A stretch of 64,000 nt of DNA, taken from NCBI GenBank assembly GCA_015680905.1, contig CM027378.1:72383501-72447500 (forward strand), written 5' to 3'. Positions 44,830 to 55,631 of the stretch are shown piece by piece. The DNA comes from Coptis chinensis (lineage: Eukaryota > Streptophyta > Magnoliopsida > Ranunculales > Ranunculaceae). Position numbers and translations under genes: made by a program. How positions within the stretch are numbered: position 1 is the stretch's first letter; every line of letters begins with the position of its first letter. The notes beneath the pieces were generated by a model that was given only the letters and a program-made list of their open reading frames with translations, made no database searches and was not told the DNA's origin.

Positions 44830-45324
44830 TTATTCTAACACAGCTGTAGCTCCCAACTCCTTAAGCTTCTCAATAATAGGATTGCCATCCTCCTTCGTAA
44901 CCCCCTTTTTCAACACAACCGGCACTTTCTCTACCAAATCCTTAGCTTCCTCAAAACCCAAGTCTGTAAAAGTTGTCACTTCCTTAATTATCTTGATTTT
45001 CACTGCTGCATCAAACTTCTCCAACTTTATATCAAAAGCCTTTGCCTCTTCTGCAGCAGATCCACTTCCTCCCACTGCAGATCCTGAGGAATCAAGCCTA
45101 GAGATTTCCGGTCCATAATGGTTCAACCCTAGTTTGTGCCCAAAAAGAATTTGGTAATCGTGCCTTTCAAGCTTATTGAGATCAAGAATCTCATCTGCGA
45201 TTCTCTCAAGCTTCTGCGTTTGAGTTTCGGTTGCTGTAGCAGTGCATAGAGACCGTTGGAGGGTCGTTCTATGGCAGAAGAAAAGCCGCCTCATATGGCA
45301 TAGATTGGGAATTTTAGTGATCAT
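44830..45324 (-). CDS. Mitochondrial ribosomal protein bL12 (L7/L12, 164 aa)
   Basis: The N-terminus MITKIPNLCHMRRLFFCHRT (basic, Arg-rich, few acids) looks like a mitochondrial targeting sequence. It is followed by the L7/L12 dimerisation region (KLERIADEILDLNKLERHDY), a Gly/Ser/Ala-rich hinge (about residues 80-95) and the C-terminal factor-binding domain (EKFDAAVKIKIIKEVTTFTD, LGFEEAKDLVEKVPVVLKKG, EKLKELGATAVLE). bL12 forms the ribosome stalk that recruits translation GTPases. Its conserved 'GL..AK.LVE..P...K.G..K..A' pattern is intact. The 5' leader has an intron (45,334-45,542; donor GAG|GTATATT, acceptor AAGCAG|GTATC) ending nine bases before the ATG. Probably functional. Confidence 0.95.
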   Translation of the reverse strand: MITKIPNLCHMRRLFFCHRTTLQRSLCTATATETQTQKLERIADEILDLNKLERHDYQILFGHKLGLNHYGPEISRLDSSGSAVGGSGSAAEEAKAFDIKLEKFDAAVKIKIIKEVTTFTDLGFEEAKDLVEKVPVVLKKGVTKEDGNPIIEKLKELGATAVLE

Positions 45325-45620
45325 GGTAGATACCTGCTTTCAGCAACCAAGGACAAAACAAAATCTCAACGTGTGCCTATATTCTCTACAGCCATTTCAA
45401 TAATGTTTCAAACACCAAGCACAATGTTTGTTCAAAGAAAACAATAACAAATTAGTAAGCATTATTATTAACGGGTTAGCATGACATAAATGGTGATACA
45501 AAATAATATAAAAATAAAACAGGCGGAGGCATTGGAATATACCTCTCAGTTTATGGTTGCTGCTGCTAATTCCGATTTCCGAGTGAGGGTTTTAGTCAAG
45601 GTTTTATTTTTGTTTTGTTA
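45325..45620 (-). promoter_or_regulatory. bL12 5' untranslated region, leader intron and upstream region
   Basis: The intron at 45,334-45,542 has consensus GT-AG ends on the minus strand. The first untranslated exon starts upstream of 45,543. No TATA box is obvious. Confidence 0.5.
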
Positions 45621-45820
45621 TTTACTTTTTTATCCTCCAGGGAATTTACAAATTTGCCATTAATATCGGTAAGTTGGAATGTTTTGAAATTGATTTTGGA
45701 TCATGGCGTCGACTCCAGTTCCGACGTCATCAACGAAATGTGGTGGGCAAAATATGGGGCGTAGTTGAAGAATGACCCCAATCCTGAGAAATGCCTTGAC
45801 AGAGGGCAAGACGTTACTCG

Positions 45821-46391
45821 TAGGGCTGGTCATCGAGTTGAGCTATTCGTGAGTAACTCGAGCTCGGCTCGTTGAATGCTCGACTCAAACTCGTTCGCAC
45901 AAAAGTATGAGTCGAGCTTGAGCTTAATTTAAAGCTCATTCTAGATAGCGAGTAGTTCGAGTTCGAGTTCGAGTAGCTCGCGAAGTTACTTTCGTGAGCT
46001 ACTCGAGTCGAAGCCGAGCTCGAAAGTAGCTCATGAGCTACTCGCTTTATAAGCTCATCGTAGTATATAATTTATAATTTATACGACATTTTATACTTTA
46101 TACCCAACTATAATTTACAATTTATACTAGTTTTAATGTTTTATATACATTTTTTTTCGAGTTTGAGCTCGAAGTTCGAAGTTCAAACGAGCATAATCAA
46201 CTTCGAAGTTCGAACCTGAGCTCGAGCTCGAAGTGTAAAACGAGTCGAGCTCGAGCTATTAGTATAACTAGGCGAGTCGAGCTTGAGCTTCAATATTAAG
46301 CTCGAATGCGAGTTCGAGTCGAGCTTCTGCATGTGCGAGTCGAGCTCGAGTATAGCAAAACTCGACTCGGGTAGCTCGATGACCAGCCCTA
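45821..46391. mobile_element. Non-autonomous hAT-type element (571 bp)
   Basis: Tips TAGGGCTGGTCATCGAG and CTCGATGACCAGCCCTA are perfect 17-bp inverted repeats. The exact 8-bp duplication GTTACTCG lies at 45,813-45,820 and 46,392-46,399. The interior consists of GAGCTCGAG/CGAGTTCGAG repeats on both strands, with an AT-rich centre. It encodes no transposase. The truncated piece at 14,800-15,050 belongs to the same or a close family. Confidence 0.95.
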
Positions 46392-46622
46392 GTTACTCGT
46401 TGTGTCCTCACCTTGTAACCATCTCTCTTAATTTCTCCTTCTCTTTCAATTTCGATTTTGTTAATACCAATGACCACATGAGGAATATCAATGGATTTCT
46501 GCAAGTTTTACACATAATTGAATGGAATGCTGGCTTAATTATGTGAATACGTGTGAGAAAACGGCTCCAAAACATGGCATGCAGCATCCCATAAAACTCT
46601 AAAAGAACAGATAAGTGATATG

Positions 46623-47014
46623 TGTTACGTAAACGAATGCGGAAGCGTGACAATTGGACAAAGAAGATTGAATGTGGTGATAGAAATCGACAAAAAACAA
46701 ATCAATTAAAACACTTACCAATGCAAAGCGAATAACCAATAGAAGTGGAGACGAGATTTATGTGGTTTGGCGTTAGCCTAATCCACCAAGCAAAAGAGGA
46801 TAATTTTACTAATCAAGAGATAAACAAATAGAGTACAATCACTCACAAACGAATCCCGAAGAATTCACAAACTCTCTCTCACAAATTGAACCTTACAAAT
46901 CCCACCAACTGGTCTCGTATTTATAGAGGTGGGTATCAAATTAGAATCCTATTTAGAATAGGAAACCAAAACCTTAACTGTGTGGTTTATCCAAATCTGA
47001 GTCGTATACCAACA
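46623..47014 (-). repeat. Copia 3' LTR
   Basis: Starts TGTTACGTAAACG and ends GTATACCAACA. The inside flank reads GAGGTGGAGAAT on the minus strand, a plausible polypurine tract. Confidence 0.95.
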
Positions 47015-47221
47015 ATTCTCCACCTCGGTGAAGATTTATCCAAATCTGAGCCAATCAACCAAATAGCAAATCCCCTCTTCAAAGCACAAATGTCCGAAGG
47101 ACCAAACAAATAACAAAATGTCCCGAAGGACCAAACACAACTGTACCACATAGTGGCTGCCTACGTACCCTTATTAAAAGATCAAGCCAACCGTAGTTCA
47201 CCAATGCCCTTAAGAGCCAAA

Positions 47222-48640
47222 TCATCTCAAATGAAGGATATGAATCAAATTCAAACAATGTTGAAACTTGATTTCATAAACCACTTTGGTTAACATATCA
47301 GCTGGGTTCTCCTTGGTGTCTATCTTAGTGAGTAAGATATCACCCTCCTCTAAAATTTCTCTGAGAAAGTGAAAACGCACATCAATGTGCTTCGTACGAG
47401 CATGATGAACTTGGTTCTTGGCCAAATATATGGCACTCATGCTATCACAGTGAATCTCGAGCTGACCATGCACAATACCCAAGTCATCTAACAAATCCTG
47501 CAACCAAATAACCTCTTTCATAGCTTCAGTCACCGCCATATATTCTGCCTCTGTCGTAGACAATGCAACTGTAGATTGCAAAATAGACCTCCAACTTACC
47601 GGAGCACCAGCTAAAGTAAATACATACCCAGTAGTGGACTAGCTTATCCAAATCACCTGCATAGTCAGAGTCCACATAACCCACACAAAGCTTACTAGTA
47701 TCCCTCTCAAACATCAAACCAACATCTACAGCACCAAGAATGTATCGTAGAATCCATTTCACAGCTTGCCAGTGTTTCTTCCCAGGGTTATGCATATATC
47801 TACTAACAACACTAACAGCTTGTGAAATGTCTGGCCTAGTACACACCATCGCATACATCAAACTACTAACAACACTTGCATATGGAACATGAGTCATGTA
47901 CTCACGCTCCTCATTGGAACTCGGAGACATAGTAGCACTAAGTTTAAAATGAGGGGCAAGACGTGTACTCACAGACTTAGTGTTCCCATCAATACCAAAC
48001 TTTTGTAGTACCTTCTTCAAATATGTCTTTTGAGACAAACAAACTATGCCTTTTGCTCTATCTCTCTGAATCTCCATGCCAAGAATCTTCTTAGCTTCAC
48101 CCAAGTCCTTCATCTCAAATTCTGGGGACAAAAGCTGTTTAAGCTTATCAATCTCAGTCTTGCTTCTTGAGGCTATAAGCATATCATCAACATACAAGAG
48201 CAAGTAGATGAAAGAACCATCATGTAGTTTTTATAAAATAAACACAATGATCAGAGTGACTTCTTGTGTACTTGAGCCCTAGCATAAACCGATCAAACCG
48301 TTTGTACCACTGCTTGGGAGACTGTTTCAAACCATATAGCGATTTTTTCAGTTTACACACCAAATCCTCTTTGCTTACAACTTTAAACCCACTTGGCCGA
48401 AGTCATAGATCTCTCCTCTTCTAAATCACCATGTAAAAAGCGGTTTTACATCGAAAGGCTAGCTCCAAATCATACTGAGCTACCAAGGCCAAAAGGATGC
48501 GTATGGAGGAGTGCTTCACAACCGGAGAAAACACCTCATTATAGTCAATCCCCTCCCTCTGAGCGTAGCCTTTAGCTACCTATCTTGCCTTGTAACGTAA
48601 CTCATTACTTAGAGATCCTTCTTTCAATGCAAACACCTAT
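47222..48640 (-). pseudogene. Copia reverse transcriptase and RNase H, broken
   Basis: On the minus strand [20 protein letters not shown] (about 48,560), a degraded stretch with stops at about 48,230-48,450, then LLYVDDMLIASRSKTEI at 48,200 (the YVDD catalytic motif is intact), VCLSQKTYLKKVLQKFGID, CTRPDISQAVSVVSRYM and KHWQAVKWILRYI. The frame shifts near 47,640 (after VDSDYAGDLD) into QSTVALSTTEAEYMAVTEAM, the RNase H core. Reverse transcriptase and RNase H copy the element RNA into DNA in cytoplasmic particles; here the breaks prevent one continuous product. Confidence 0.9.
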
Positions 48641-50080
48641 TTCCCGCCAATCGCCTTCTTACCCGTAGGTAACTTTACAAGCACCCAGGTATCATTTTTA
48701 TGAAGAGATTGCTTCTCCTCATCCATAGCTGTCTTCCACCTTTCTGACTTGGAGCACTGGATTGCTCCATAATATGAGGAAGGAATAACTTCATCAAGAC
48801 TTTCAATAATAGGAAGTGCATAGGTAACGTAATCGTTTAGCCAATACAATGGGGGAACATTTCTCTTAGATTTACCAGTTGCAATAGGCTCATGAACCGG
48901 AGCCAAAGGACCAACATTCATCTGCTCCTCTAATGGAGTCATATCCTCTGCATCATCATTTGTTCCATCACCTGTAATCACTATTTCTGTGTCTTCAACT
49001 GGAACATTAACTGACTGACTATCCATGGTTGTCAATCTACTAGATACAGAACCATCTGGACTAGGTGAAGATGCATCAATCTCCACCTGCTGCAATACCT
49101 CTTTAGCCATACTCTCCACCTGTTGAGAGTCAGCAGCCTTCAACATAGAAGCCTCATCAAATGTCACATCTCTGCTCAAAATGAATTTCTTATCTCTTGG
49201 ATCCCATAGCTTATAACCTTTAACTCCACTTTTCAGACCCACAAAGATAGCTTTCTTTGCTCTAGGATCCAACTTACCATCTTTGACATGAAAGTAAGCA
49301 GGACACCCAAACACACGAAGGGAATCATAATCCTGAGCAGGTTTACCAGACCAAACCTCCATAGGAGTTTTACCTCCAATTGCAGCCGAAGGCAACCTGT
49401 TAACAAGGTAGCATGCATAACTCACAACCTCAGCCCAAAACGCTTTGCCCAATCCAGCATTGGATAACATGCACCGCACTTTCTCCATTAGAGTATGGTT
49501 CATACGCTCAGCTACCCCATTCTGTTGCGGTGTACCTTTCACTGTGAAATGCCTCTCTATTCCCTCATTCTGACATACTTGCAAGAACGGATCACTCGTA
49601 TATTCACCACCATTATCAGTTTGGAGTCTTTTGATCTTTCTGCCAGTCTGAGTTTCAATCAACTTCTTCCACTTCACAAAGATATCTAGGACTTCATCCT
49701 TGTTTCTCATGGTATATACCCACAAACGCCTAGAGTAATCATCAACAAAGGTCACATAATAATGGTTGTTCCCTCCAAGAGATCGATGCATTCCTAGAAG
49801 GACCCCAAACATCCGAATGAACATAATCAAGGGTTCCACGCGTACGGTGGATAGCGGTGCCAAACTTTACCCTTGTCTGCTTGCCCAGAACATAATGCTC
49901 ACAAAAATCCAACTTACATGTCTTAGCACCTTTCAACAATCCTTGCTTTATTAACGTTTGGATGGACTTCTCACCTGCATGTGCAAGACGCATATGCCAT
50001 AATCTGGTGGCCTCCTTAGCAACTGCCTCTGAATACTCAGTAACAGCTACTTCTCCACTAACTGTACCACCCTTCAAATA
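48637..50080 (-). pseudogene. Copia GAG-pre-integrase and integrase
   Basis: Begins with an HHCC-type region, LWHMRLAHAGEKSIQTL...CKLDFCEHYVLGKQ, where the second Cys of the finger is Tyr. The frame shifts near 49,790 into YYVTFVDDYSRRLWVY, LQTDNGGEYTSDPFL and PQQNGVAERMNHTLMEKVRC, so the D, D, E catalytic residues are present. It is followed by the copia C-terminal GKTPMEVWSGKP and FVGLKSGVKGYKLWDP motifs. The integrase inserts the cDNA into chromosomes. Confidence 0.92.
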
Positions 50081-50092
50081 GTATAAGTTATT

Positions 50093-50374
50093 CTAACGTA
50101 TGCCTTTCATGATAACCATTGCTCCAGAAACTATCTTTAGAACACCACTGTCAATGACTACCTTGTAGCCCTTAGCTTCTAAAGTACCAACAGAGATAAG
50201 ATTCTTCTTCAAAGCGGGAACATATCGAACATCTTTTATTTCCTTAACTGTTTCATCATACATCTTGAGACAGGGTTGATCATTCCCCATCAACACATCA
50301 CCACTTTCAAGCTCCTTGAAACTTGTAAACCACTCCCTTATGGGACAGACATGATAGGTAGCACTCGTATCCAA
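50093..50374 (-). pseudogene. Copia protease region
   Basis: MDTSATYHVCPIREWFTSF contains the aspartic protease site in the form D-T-S-A, where copia normally has D-S/T-G/A-A. VLMGNDQPCLKMYDETVKEI and VRYVPALKKNLISVGTLEAK follow, typical of copia protease. A break separates it from gag and integrase. Confidence 0.85.
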
Positions 50375-50499
50375 AATCCAATAACTGGAATCAATGAAAC
50401 AAATACTCGATGTAACAGGAAAAGAGAAATTTGAACTATCAGAATCATTACCTCCTTGAGCAATGTTGACATTAGGACTGCTTTTACGCTTTCGAATTA

Positions 50500-51304
50500 T
50501 CTTTACGCTTGTGTTTCAACTTCTTGTAGTCCTTCTTCCAATGTCCAACCTCATGACAAAAAGCACACTCATCACGGGCTAGATTTCGCCCTCTCGACTT
50601 GGAACAAGATTTACTTCTTCCACCACCAGAGTTTGGGCCGGTCATTAGACCTCCCTCTTACCACAAAAGCAAAGGTTAACAAATTCGACTCTCTTGACTC
50701 CTTTTCATTGTTGTTCATCATATCCCAACTTGTCAACGCTTGACCGCACCTCGAAATAGTTCAAAGCTTTCTTCCCGAACATAATGGTGGTTTTTATATG
50801 CCCATACTCCTCCTTGGGAAGAGATCTCAACAAATGGAAAGCTTTTTCTTCATCCTTCGTTTCTTCTTCAATGTTCAACAAGTCCGTAAGTAACTTGTTA
50901 AACTCGTTCATATGCTGGGACAATGAAATACCTTATTTCTTTCTCATATCATACAACTTTGATTTCATAAAGACGCGACCTTCTATTGTCTTATCTAAGT
51001 ACTTCTCTTCAAGGATTCTCCAGATTTCCTTGGCCGAAGTCTCATTGAGAACAAGGTACTTCACATCCCTAGCCAAACACGATCTTATGATACCACAAGC
51101 TTGCCTATTTTTCTTAACCCAAACACTCTCCTCTATATCTGATGGTTTTTTGTCTAACACATCATCCAAGTCTTGTTGGCATAGTGCATCTATAACTTCA
51201 CAACGCCACATACTAAAATTGTTAGATCCATCGAATTTCTCCACATCAATCCTTGCATGGTTAATATTCAAAGTCGTAGGAGGTGATTTCTCCTTAGACG
51301 TCAT
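50500..51304 (-). pseudogene. Copia gag (UBN2-type) with altered zinc knuckle
   Basis: Starts near 51,304 with MTSKEKSPPTTLNINHARID, then FDGSNNFSMWRCEVIDALC, ETSAKEIWRILEEKYLDKT, MSQHMNEFNKLLTDLLNIEE and LLRSLPKEEYGHIKTTIMF. A stop/frame break lies near 50,925. The CCHC knuckle near 50,560 reads CAFCHEVGHWKKDY, its last Cys replaced by Tyr. Gag packages element RNA; this copy is impaired. Confidence 0.9.
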
Positions 51305-51403
51305 AGAAGTAGTACCCGATGGAGGATCCGTCGCCGTACTTTCTCAAACTTTCATATACCACAAAACAATTAATAAACCAAAAAGAAGCCCTAGGTAGAA
51401 CCT

Positions 51404-51420
51404 TGGCTCCGATACCAATT
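51404..51420 (-). other. Copia primer-binding site
   Basis: Reverse strand directly inside the 5' LTR reads AATTGGTATCGGAGCCA, matching the initiator tRNA-Met 3' end used by most plant copia elements (TGGTATCAGAGC), with one change. Confidence 0.85.
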
Positions 51421-51812
51421 TGTTATGTAAACGAATGCGGAAGCGTGACAATTGGACAAAGAAGATTGAATGTGGTGATAGAAATCGACAAAAAACAAAT
51501 CAATTAAAACACTTACCAATGCAAAGCGAATAACCAATAGAAGTGGAGACGAGATTTATGTGGTTTGGCGTTAGCCTAATCTACCAAGCAAAAGAGGAGA
51601 ATTTTACTAATCAAGAGATAAACAAATAGAGTACAATCACTCACAAACAAATCCCGAAGAATTCACAAACTCTCTCTCACAAATTGAACCTTACAAATCC
51701 CACTAACTGGTCTCGTATTCATAGAGGTGGGTATCAAATTAGAATCCTATTTAGAATAGGAAACCAAAACCTTAACTGTGTGGTTTATCCAAATCTGAGT
51801 CGTATACCAACA
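51421..51812 (-). repeat. Copia 5' LTR
   Basis: Nearly identical to the 3' LTR; starts TGTTATGTAAACG and ends GTATACCAACA. The adjacent outside sequence ATATG is the target duplication. Confidence 0.95.
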
Positions 51813-51817
51813 ATATG

Positions 51818-52845
51818 ACCATGCATTCATTGAGTAGATATGTGGCTATGTAGGAATTAAGGAGAATGGTGATTAGTACTTTCAATATGGATTTGAATAA
51901 CTAGGAGTCTGGGTTAAGACAAGCAATCAGGGGTGTGTGTGTATATATATTTTTTTTCCTTGGGTGGGGGTCAAGATGAGTGTGGCAATATGAATCTATT
52001 AGTCTACAGCACATAATCATGTCGGATTCTCGATTTCCTTTTTACGGAAGTAGGGGCTTTTCCTTTTCACTTCAAACTTAAAAACGTAAGGAGTCCTCTT
52101 TTTGCTATACATTTTAGTTGGTGGATCTGTTCACCTGAATCCCTTACGTTTTTCAACCTTTTTAGTTTTTTTCTCTTAATCGGTAATTGTTGATGTGGGA
52201 ACCATGGGTGAATACTTAAAAACTTTTGAACTTCCCACCAGCTCTAGGCCTCAATCAAAGAAGACTGCTAATGATGAATCCCAAATCTATATTCAGCAAA
52301 TTGTCTACATTGAGATTGTAGCTTATAGGTATTGTGGTTAAAACTGCATAGAGAGTAAAGCCATTGTTAAAATGGTGCCTTAATTAGATTCAACCAGGGT
52401 TTTTCTCTTTGTTTTTTGTTTATCTATTTTTTTTCAGTACCTCATGTTTGGTTTTATTGTTTGTATTGGTAGTGTTGTTTCTTTGAAGGTGTTTGTGATT
52501 TCTTTCTCTTTCTTTATTTGGTCAGTTTCTTTATTTGTATTGGAGCCAATATGTGCTCTCAAGTCTCAACTTCATTTTCTTTCTTTATGTGTAAACCTAG
52601 AAAAGAGAGAATAATGTGACTGGATTATTTTTTTAAATCGAGTTTTTTTTCCCTTCTCTGGAACCAAACGTTGCATTTGAGCCTTTTTTTTTATTGTTTT
52701 TCGATACTAAATTGCATTTGAGCCTCTATATGATCATGTTAAACTGATGTTACATCGCCTTAATTATCTGTATAAACCAAAAAGTCGGCAAATTAGCTAC
52801 ATGTCTTAGGTGTTCTTGCTTAAATACACGAGTTCATTCTTGTAG
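51818..52845. other. Spacer right of the copia element
   Basis: AT-rich, no upstream exons of the NDUFA8-like gene could be found here, and no other coding evidence. Confidence 0.45.
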
Positions 52846-52978
52846 GTTGAAAGGTCTTCACCAGACTTACACAAAGGAAATGGATGCTTATGCAGGTTGC
52901 ATGTATTACCACACCAATGAGTTTGATTTGTGTCGCAAAGAGCAGCAAGAGTTTGAGAAAGCGTGCCCGTGGAATTGA
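52846..52978 (+). pseudogene. Orphan last exon of a complex I NDUFA8-like gene
   Basis: After the acceptor TTCTTGTAG the frame reads LKGLHQTYTKEMDAYAGCMY and YHTNEFDLCRKEQQEFEKAC then PWN and stop. Plant NDUFA8 (19-kDa accessory subunit of mitochondrial complex I, a twin CX9C-type protein) ends in almost the same way. The conserved Cys in the '.CPKEMD' position is Tyr here. None of the preceding exons, which would carry the first Cys motif, is found upstream within the window. Best read as a gene fragment; an alternative is a live gene with distant exons beyond the copia insertion, but the left flank shows none. Confidence 0.7.
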
Positions 52979-53245
52979 GTAGTTGTTTATATTTTCTTCC
53001 TCTTCATAAATAATTTGGAACAACTTCCATTGCGCAAAAAACACTTATGCTCTCTTCCTAAATCCTACTGGACTGTTTGTAAGGTATGATTTCATTTTGC
53101 ATCCATCATATTTACCTGAGATTGTTTATTGCCAAGGATGGAGATTTTGTTTCCTCATTCATAAGTGCGTAGTGCAAAACCTGTTCATTTCTTTGATTTC
53201 CCTTGGTATATTTCTTTCCCTCTATGGTCGTCACATCTAAATAAA

Positions 53246-54431
53246 GGGTTATTTAGATTTTGGTCCTACTATAATTAGGCTTTGATCATACTTTTCAAAT
53301 TTATTAGGTTTTAATCTTATTTCTGTTTGTTGACTGTGAGTCAACAAAATTGATCGTGGTCAAACTGTTTAAGTCTGTTTGTGTTTTCAATATGGCCATA
53401 ATACTACCCCAGCGTCTTGTGCTTGAAGCTTCTCACGTGGTACAGTTGAAACCAAACTAAAATGAGACAGAGACGTGTCATGATCTGGACCACTCATCTA
53501 AAGGTTGTGTCACGATACTCTCACTTGTTTAATTCATCATTTTCCTCACTTTTTCTCTTCATGAAATTAATATGAAAAATCAAAGTATTCAAAGACCAAA
53601 ACATATTATTTTCCAAAAAAACAACATAAAACATGGATCCAAAACACAAAAATCCAAAGAGACAAAAAAGAATCCACCCAAACTGATAAACGTTCAAACT
53701 TGACGGAATATTCTTGAAACCAAACAATCAACATTGAGAAATCAAACCCAACAACCCAAATTGAGAAATCTCAACCCACGAAATCAAATAAGAAAATCAA
53801 GAAGAGATGGCGGTAGTGTTTCTATGAGTTAGCACCTCTATGGTGTTTCAAAATCATTACATTTAATCAATAGTAGTTTTTGAAATTGGATTAAATTCTC
53901 AATATATCATCTTCTTCTTCAAGTGCTTGAGGTTTGGTTTGGGAAAATTGAAAGATGGTGGAGAGTGGGGGCGGCCGCCGGCCGGTGGTGTTAATTCTGA
54001 TGAGGATTGGCAATGGTTCATGGTGGAGGAAGAAGATGGTTTCATTGATGTTAGATCAAAGACGACGGGCGCGGGTGATGATAATATTTATGGTGATTTA
54101 TTGAATTTGGTGGAAAATTGGATTTTAGTATGTGACTAATAATGGTGGTGCTAGGTGATGAAGTTGGGCCTGTTTGGGACGTCAGTTCGCTTTGTTCGTT
54201 TTTTGTTTCGTTTCAATTCTGATGTCCACGTGGCTATGGATGATTGTTTTGAAACGTGATTATCACGCTTAGGGGTATTTTGGCCATTTGCAATAACCAA
54301 ACAGAATGACCAAAGTCAATTTTGTTGACGCACAGTCAAGAAAAAAAATAGGACCAAAACCTAATAAATTTGAAGAATAGAACTAAAGCTTAATTTCGCT
54401 ATTAATAGTAGGACCAAAATCTAAATAACCC
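53246..54431. mobile_element. Small non-autonomous MULE (1.19 kb)
   Basis: Terminal inverted repeats of about 115 bp start GGGTTATTTAGATTTTGGTC. An exact 10-bp duplication TCTAAATAAA (53,236-53,245 and 54,432-54,441) flanks it, in the 9-11 bp range for Mutator-like elements. The repeats include TGACTGTGAGTCAACAAAAT. The centre (53,940-54,130) is GC-richer and has an open frame in an otherwise AT-rich element, so it may be a captured gene piece, unidentified. Confidence 0.9.
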
Positions 54432-55631
54432 TCTAAATAAATTATATAATATCCTTGAATTGTTCTCCATTTAATACTATCAGTTTTACCAGACAACCAG
54501 TAGCCGAGACTGCACCCTAACCCATCTTCATTAAGATAGAAGCTAGTAATCATTTATTCCTTCAGTTAGTGTGTATTTTTTCGGTGGACATTCCTTTGCG
54601 TTACTGTGCTTTTGTTTTCTGAAGAGGTTCCATAGAACAGATAACTAATCATTGTATAGAGGTATTATGGAGCCATTTAACAATCGACTTGGAGTCTAAG
54701 CCTGAGTCTCACCGTCCAGGACCACCTTGGAATCATATACTTAAGGCCTTGATAAAAATTATGGTCCTGAGTCTACACTTCATATTACACCTACTTTAAG
54801 ACCATTTAAAAAGTTTTCAAAGACAAGGTTTAGGCGACTTAAAAATGGTAGAGTAAATTTCATCTTTATCATAACTCATACCACAGGAAACCTTATGGAG
54901 TATCTGGTCCATGGGAATGGGGAAGATGCTGCTAGAAAATTTTATCTAAAAAGAATGAACCAATGGAAAACTTTCCTCAGGTTTCTACCAAAATATTCTT
55001 CCTTTTTCTCTTTCATAGTGTAACAAGTTATTGTAATTAGCTACGGACTTTGCCAATTCGACAACTTAGATACTGAACTTCTGGGTCTCACTTTGCAAAG
55101 CAGAGATACTTCTCTGATTCCCGTCTTCTTTTGTCGGTTTTAACTTTGAAGCAAATGTTGGTTTGAATCAGTATTTTAACATCTGTTATCTGTACGAGTT
55201 ATCTGTTTACCTTAAAAGTACTCCTTGATTAGTTCTCCCTTATCGGATATAGCAATGCTTTATATGCCTTTCTTTGTTGCTTATGGGAATATTAATGTTG
55301 ATCTTCACCAAAAAAAAAAAAGATAAACAAACAGCAACCTTTTGTATCAGTACAGCTGATATTCCTTGATACAGTTGGAGCGCCTATTGATGATATCGTT
55401 GAAATCATTATTCATTACAGTTGGAGCGATGTGGGTAAGTGGGTAACCCAATAGGCTGTCTACTTCAGTTCAGCTTAAACATTTGCCAAGGTGGTCACCA
55501 ACTTTCTTTTTCTTCTGCATTTTAATTGTATTTGTTAATTAGTTCATGAAAAACAAGATAAATAAACAAACATTGTAAGGTACGAGGCAAAATCCTGTGC
55601 CACGTTGTGAGTTGGTTTGCTGAAAGGTGGT
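54432..55631. other. Spacer with one possible exon
   Basis: The stretch 54,887-54,980 is bounded by CACAG and GTTTCT and could encode NLMEYLVHGNGEDAARKFYL KRMNQWKTFLR, which looks protein-like, but I do not recognise it. A short phrase ACAGTTGGAGCG occurs at about 55,371 and 55,418. Confidence 0.35.

Larger units (their letters stand above)
46623..51812 (-). mobile_element. Full-length Ty1/copia LTR retrotransposon, mutated
   Basis: Two 392-bp LTRs (46,623-47,014 and 51,421-51,812), each TG...CA, are flanked by the 5-bp duplication ATATG (46,618-46,622 and 51,813-51,817). Transcription runs right to left. The primer-binding site next to the right LTR matches initiator tRNA-Met. The internal order is gag, protease, integrase, reverse transcriptase, RNase H, which defines copia. 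The gag style (KFDGSNNFSMWRCEVIDALC) and integrase point to a Tork/Tnt1-like lineage. The LTRs differ at about six of 392 positions (about 1.5%), so insertion was recent, but pol carries stops and frameshifts. Confidence 0.97.

Noticed and set aside
44774-45118. 114-codon plus-strand frame
   Set aside because: Antisense shadow of the bL12 gene.
45821-46391. Possible gene in the GAGCTCGAG-rich frames (46,268-46,504, minus)
   Set aside because: Frame runs through hAT subterminal repeats and past its end; no family.
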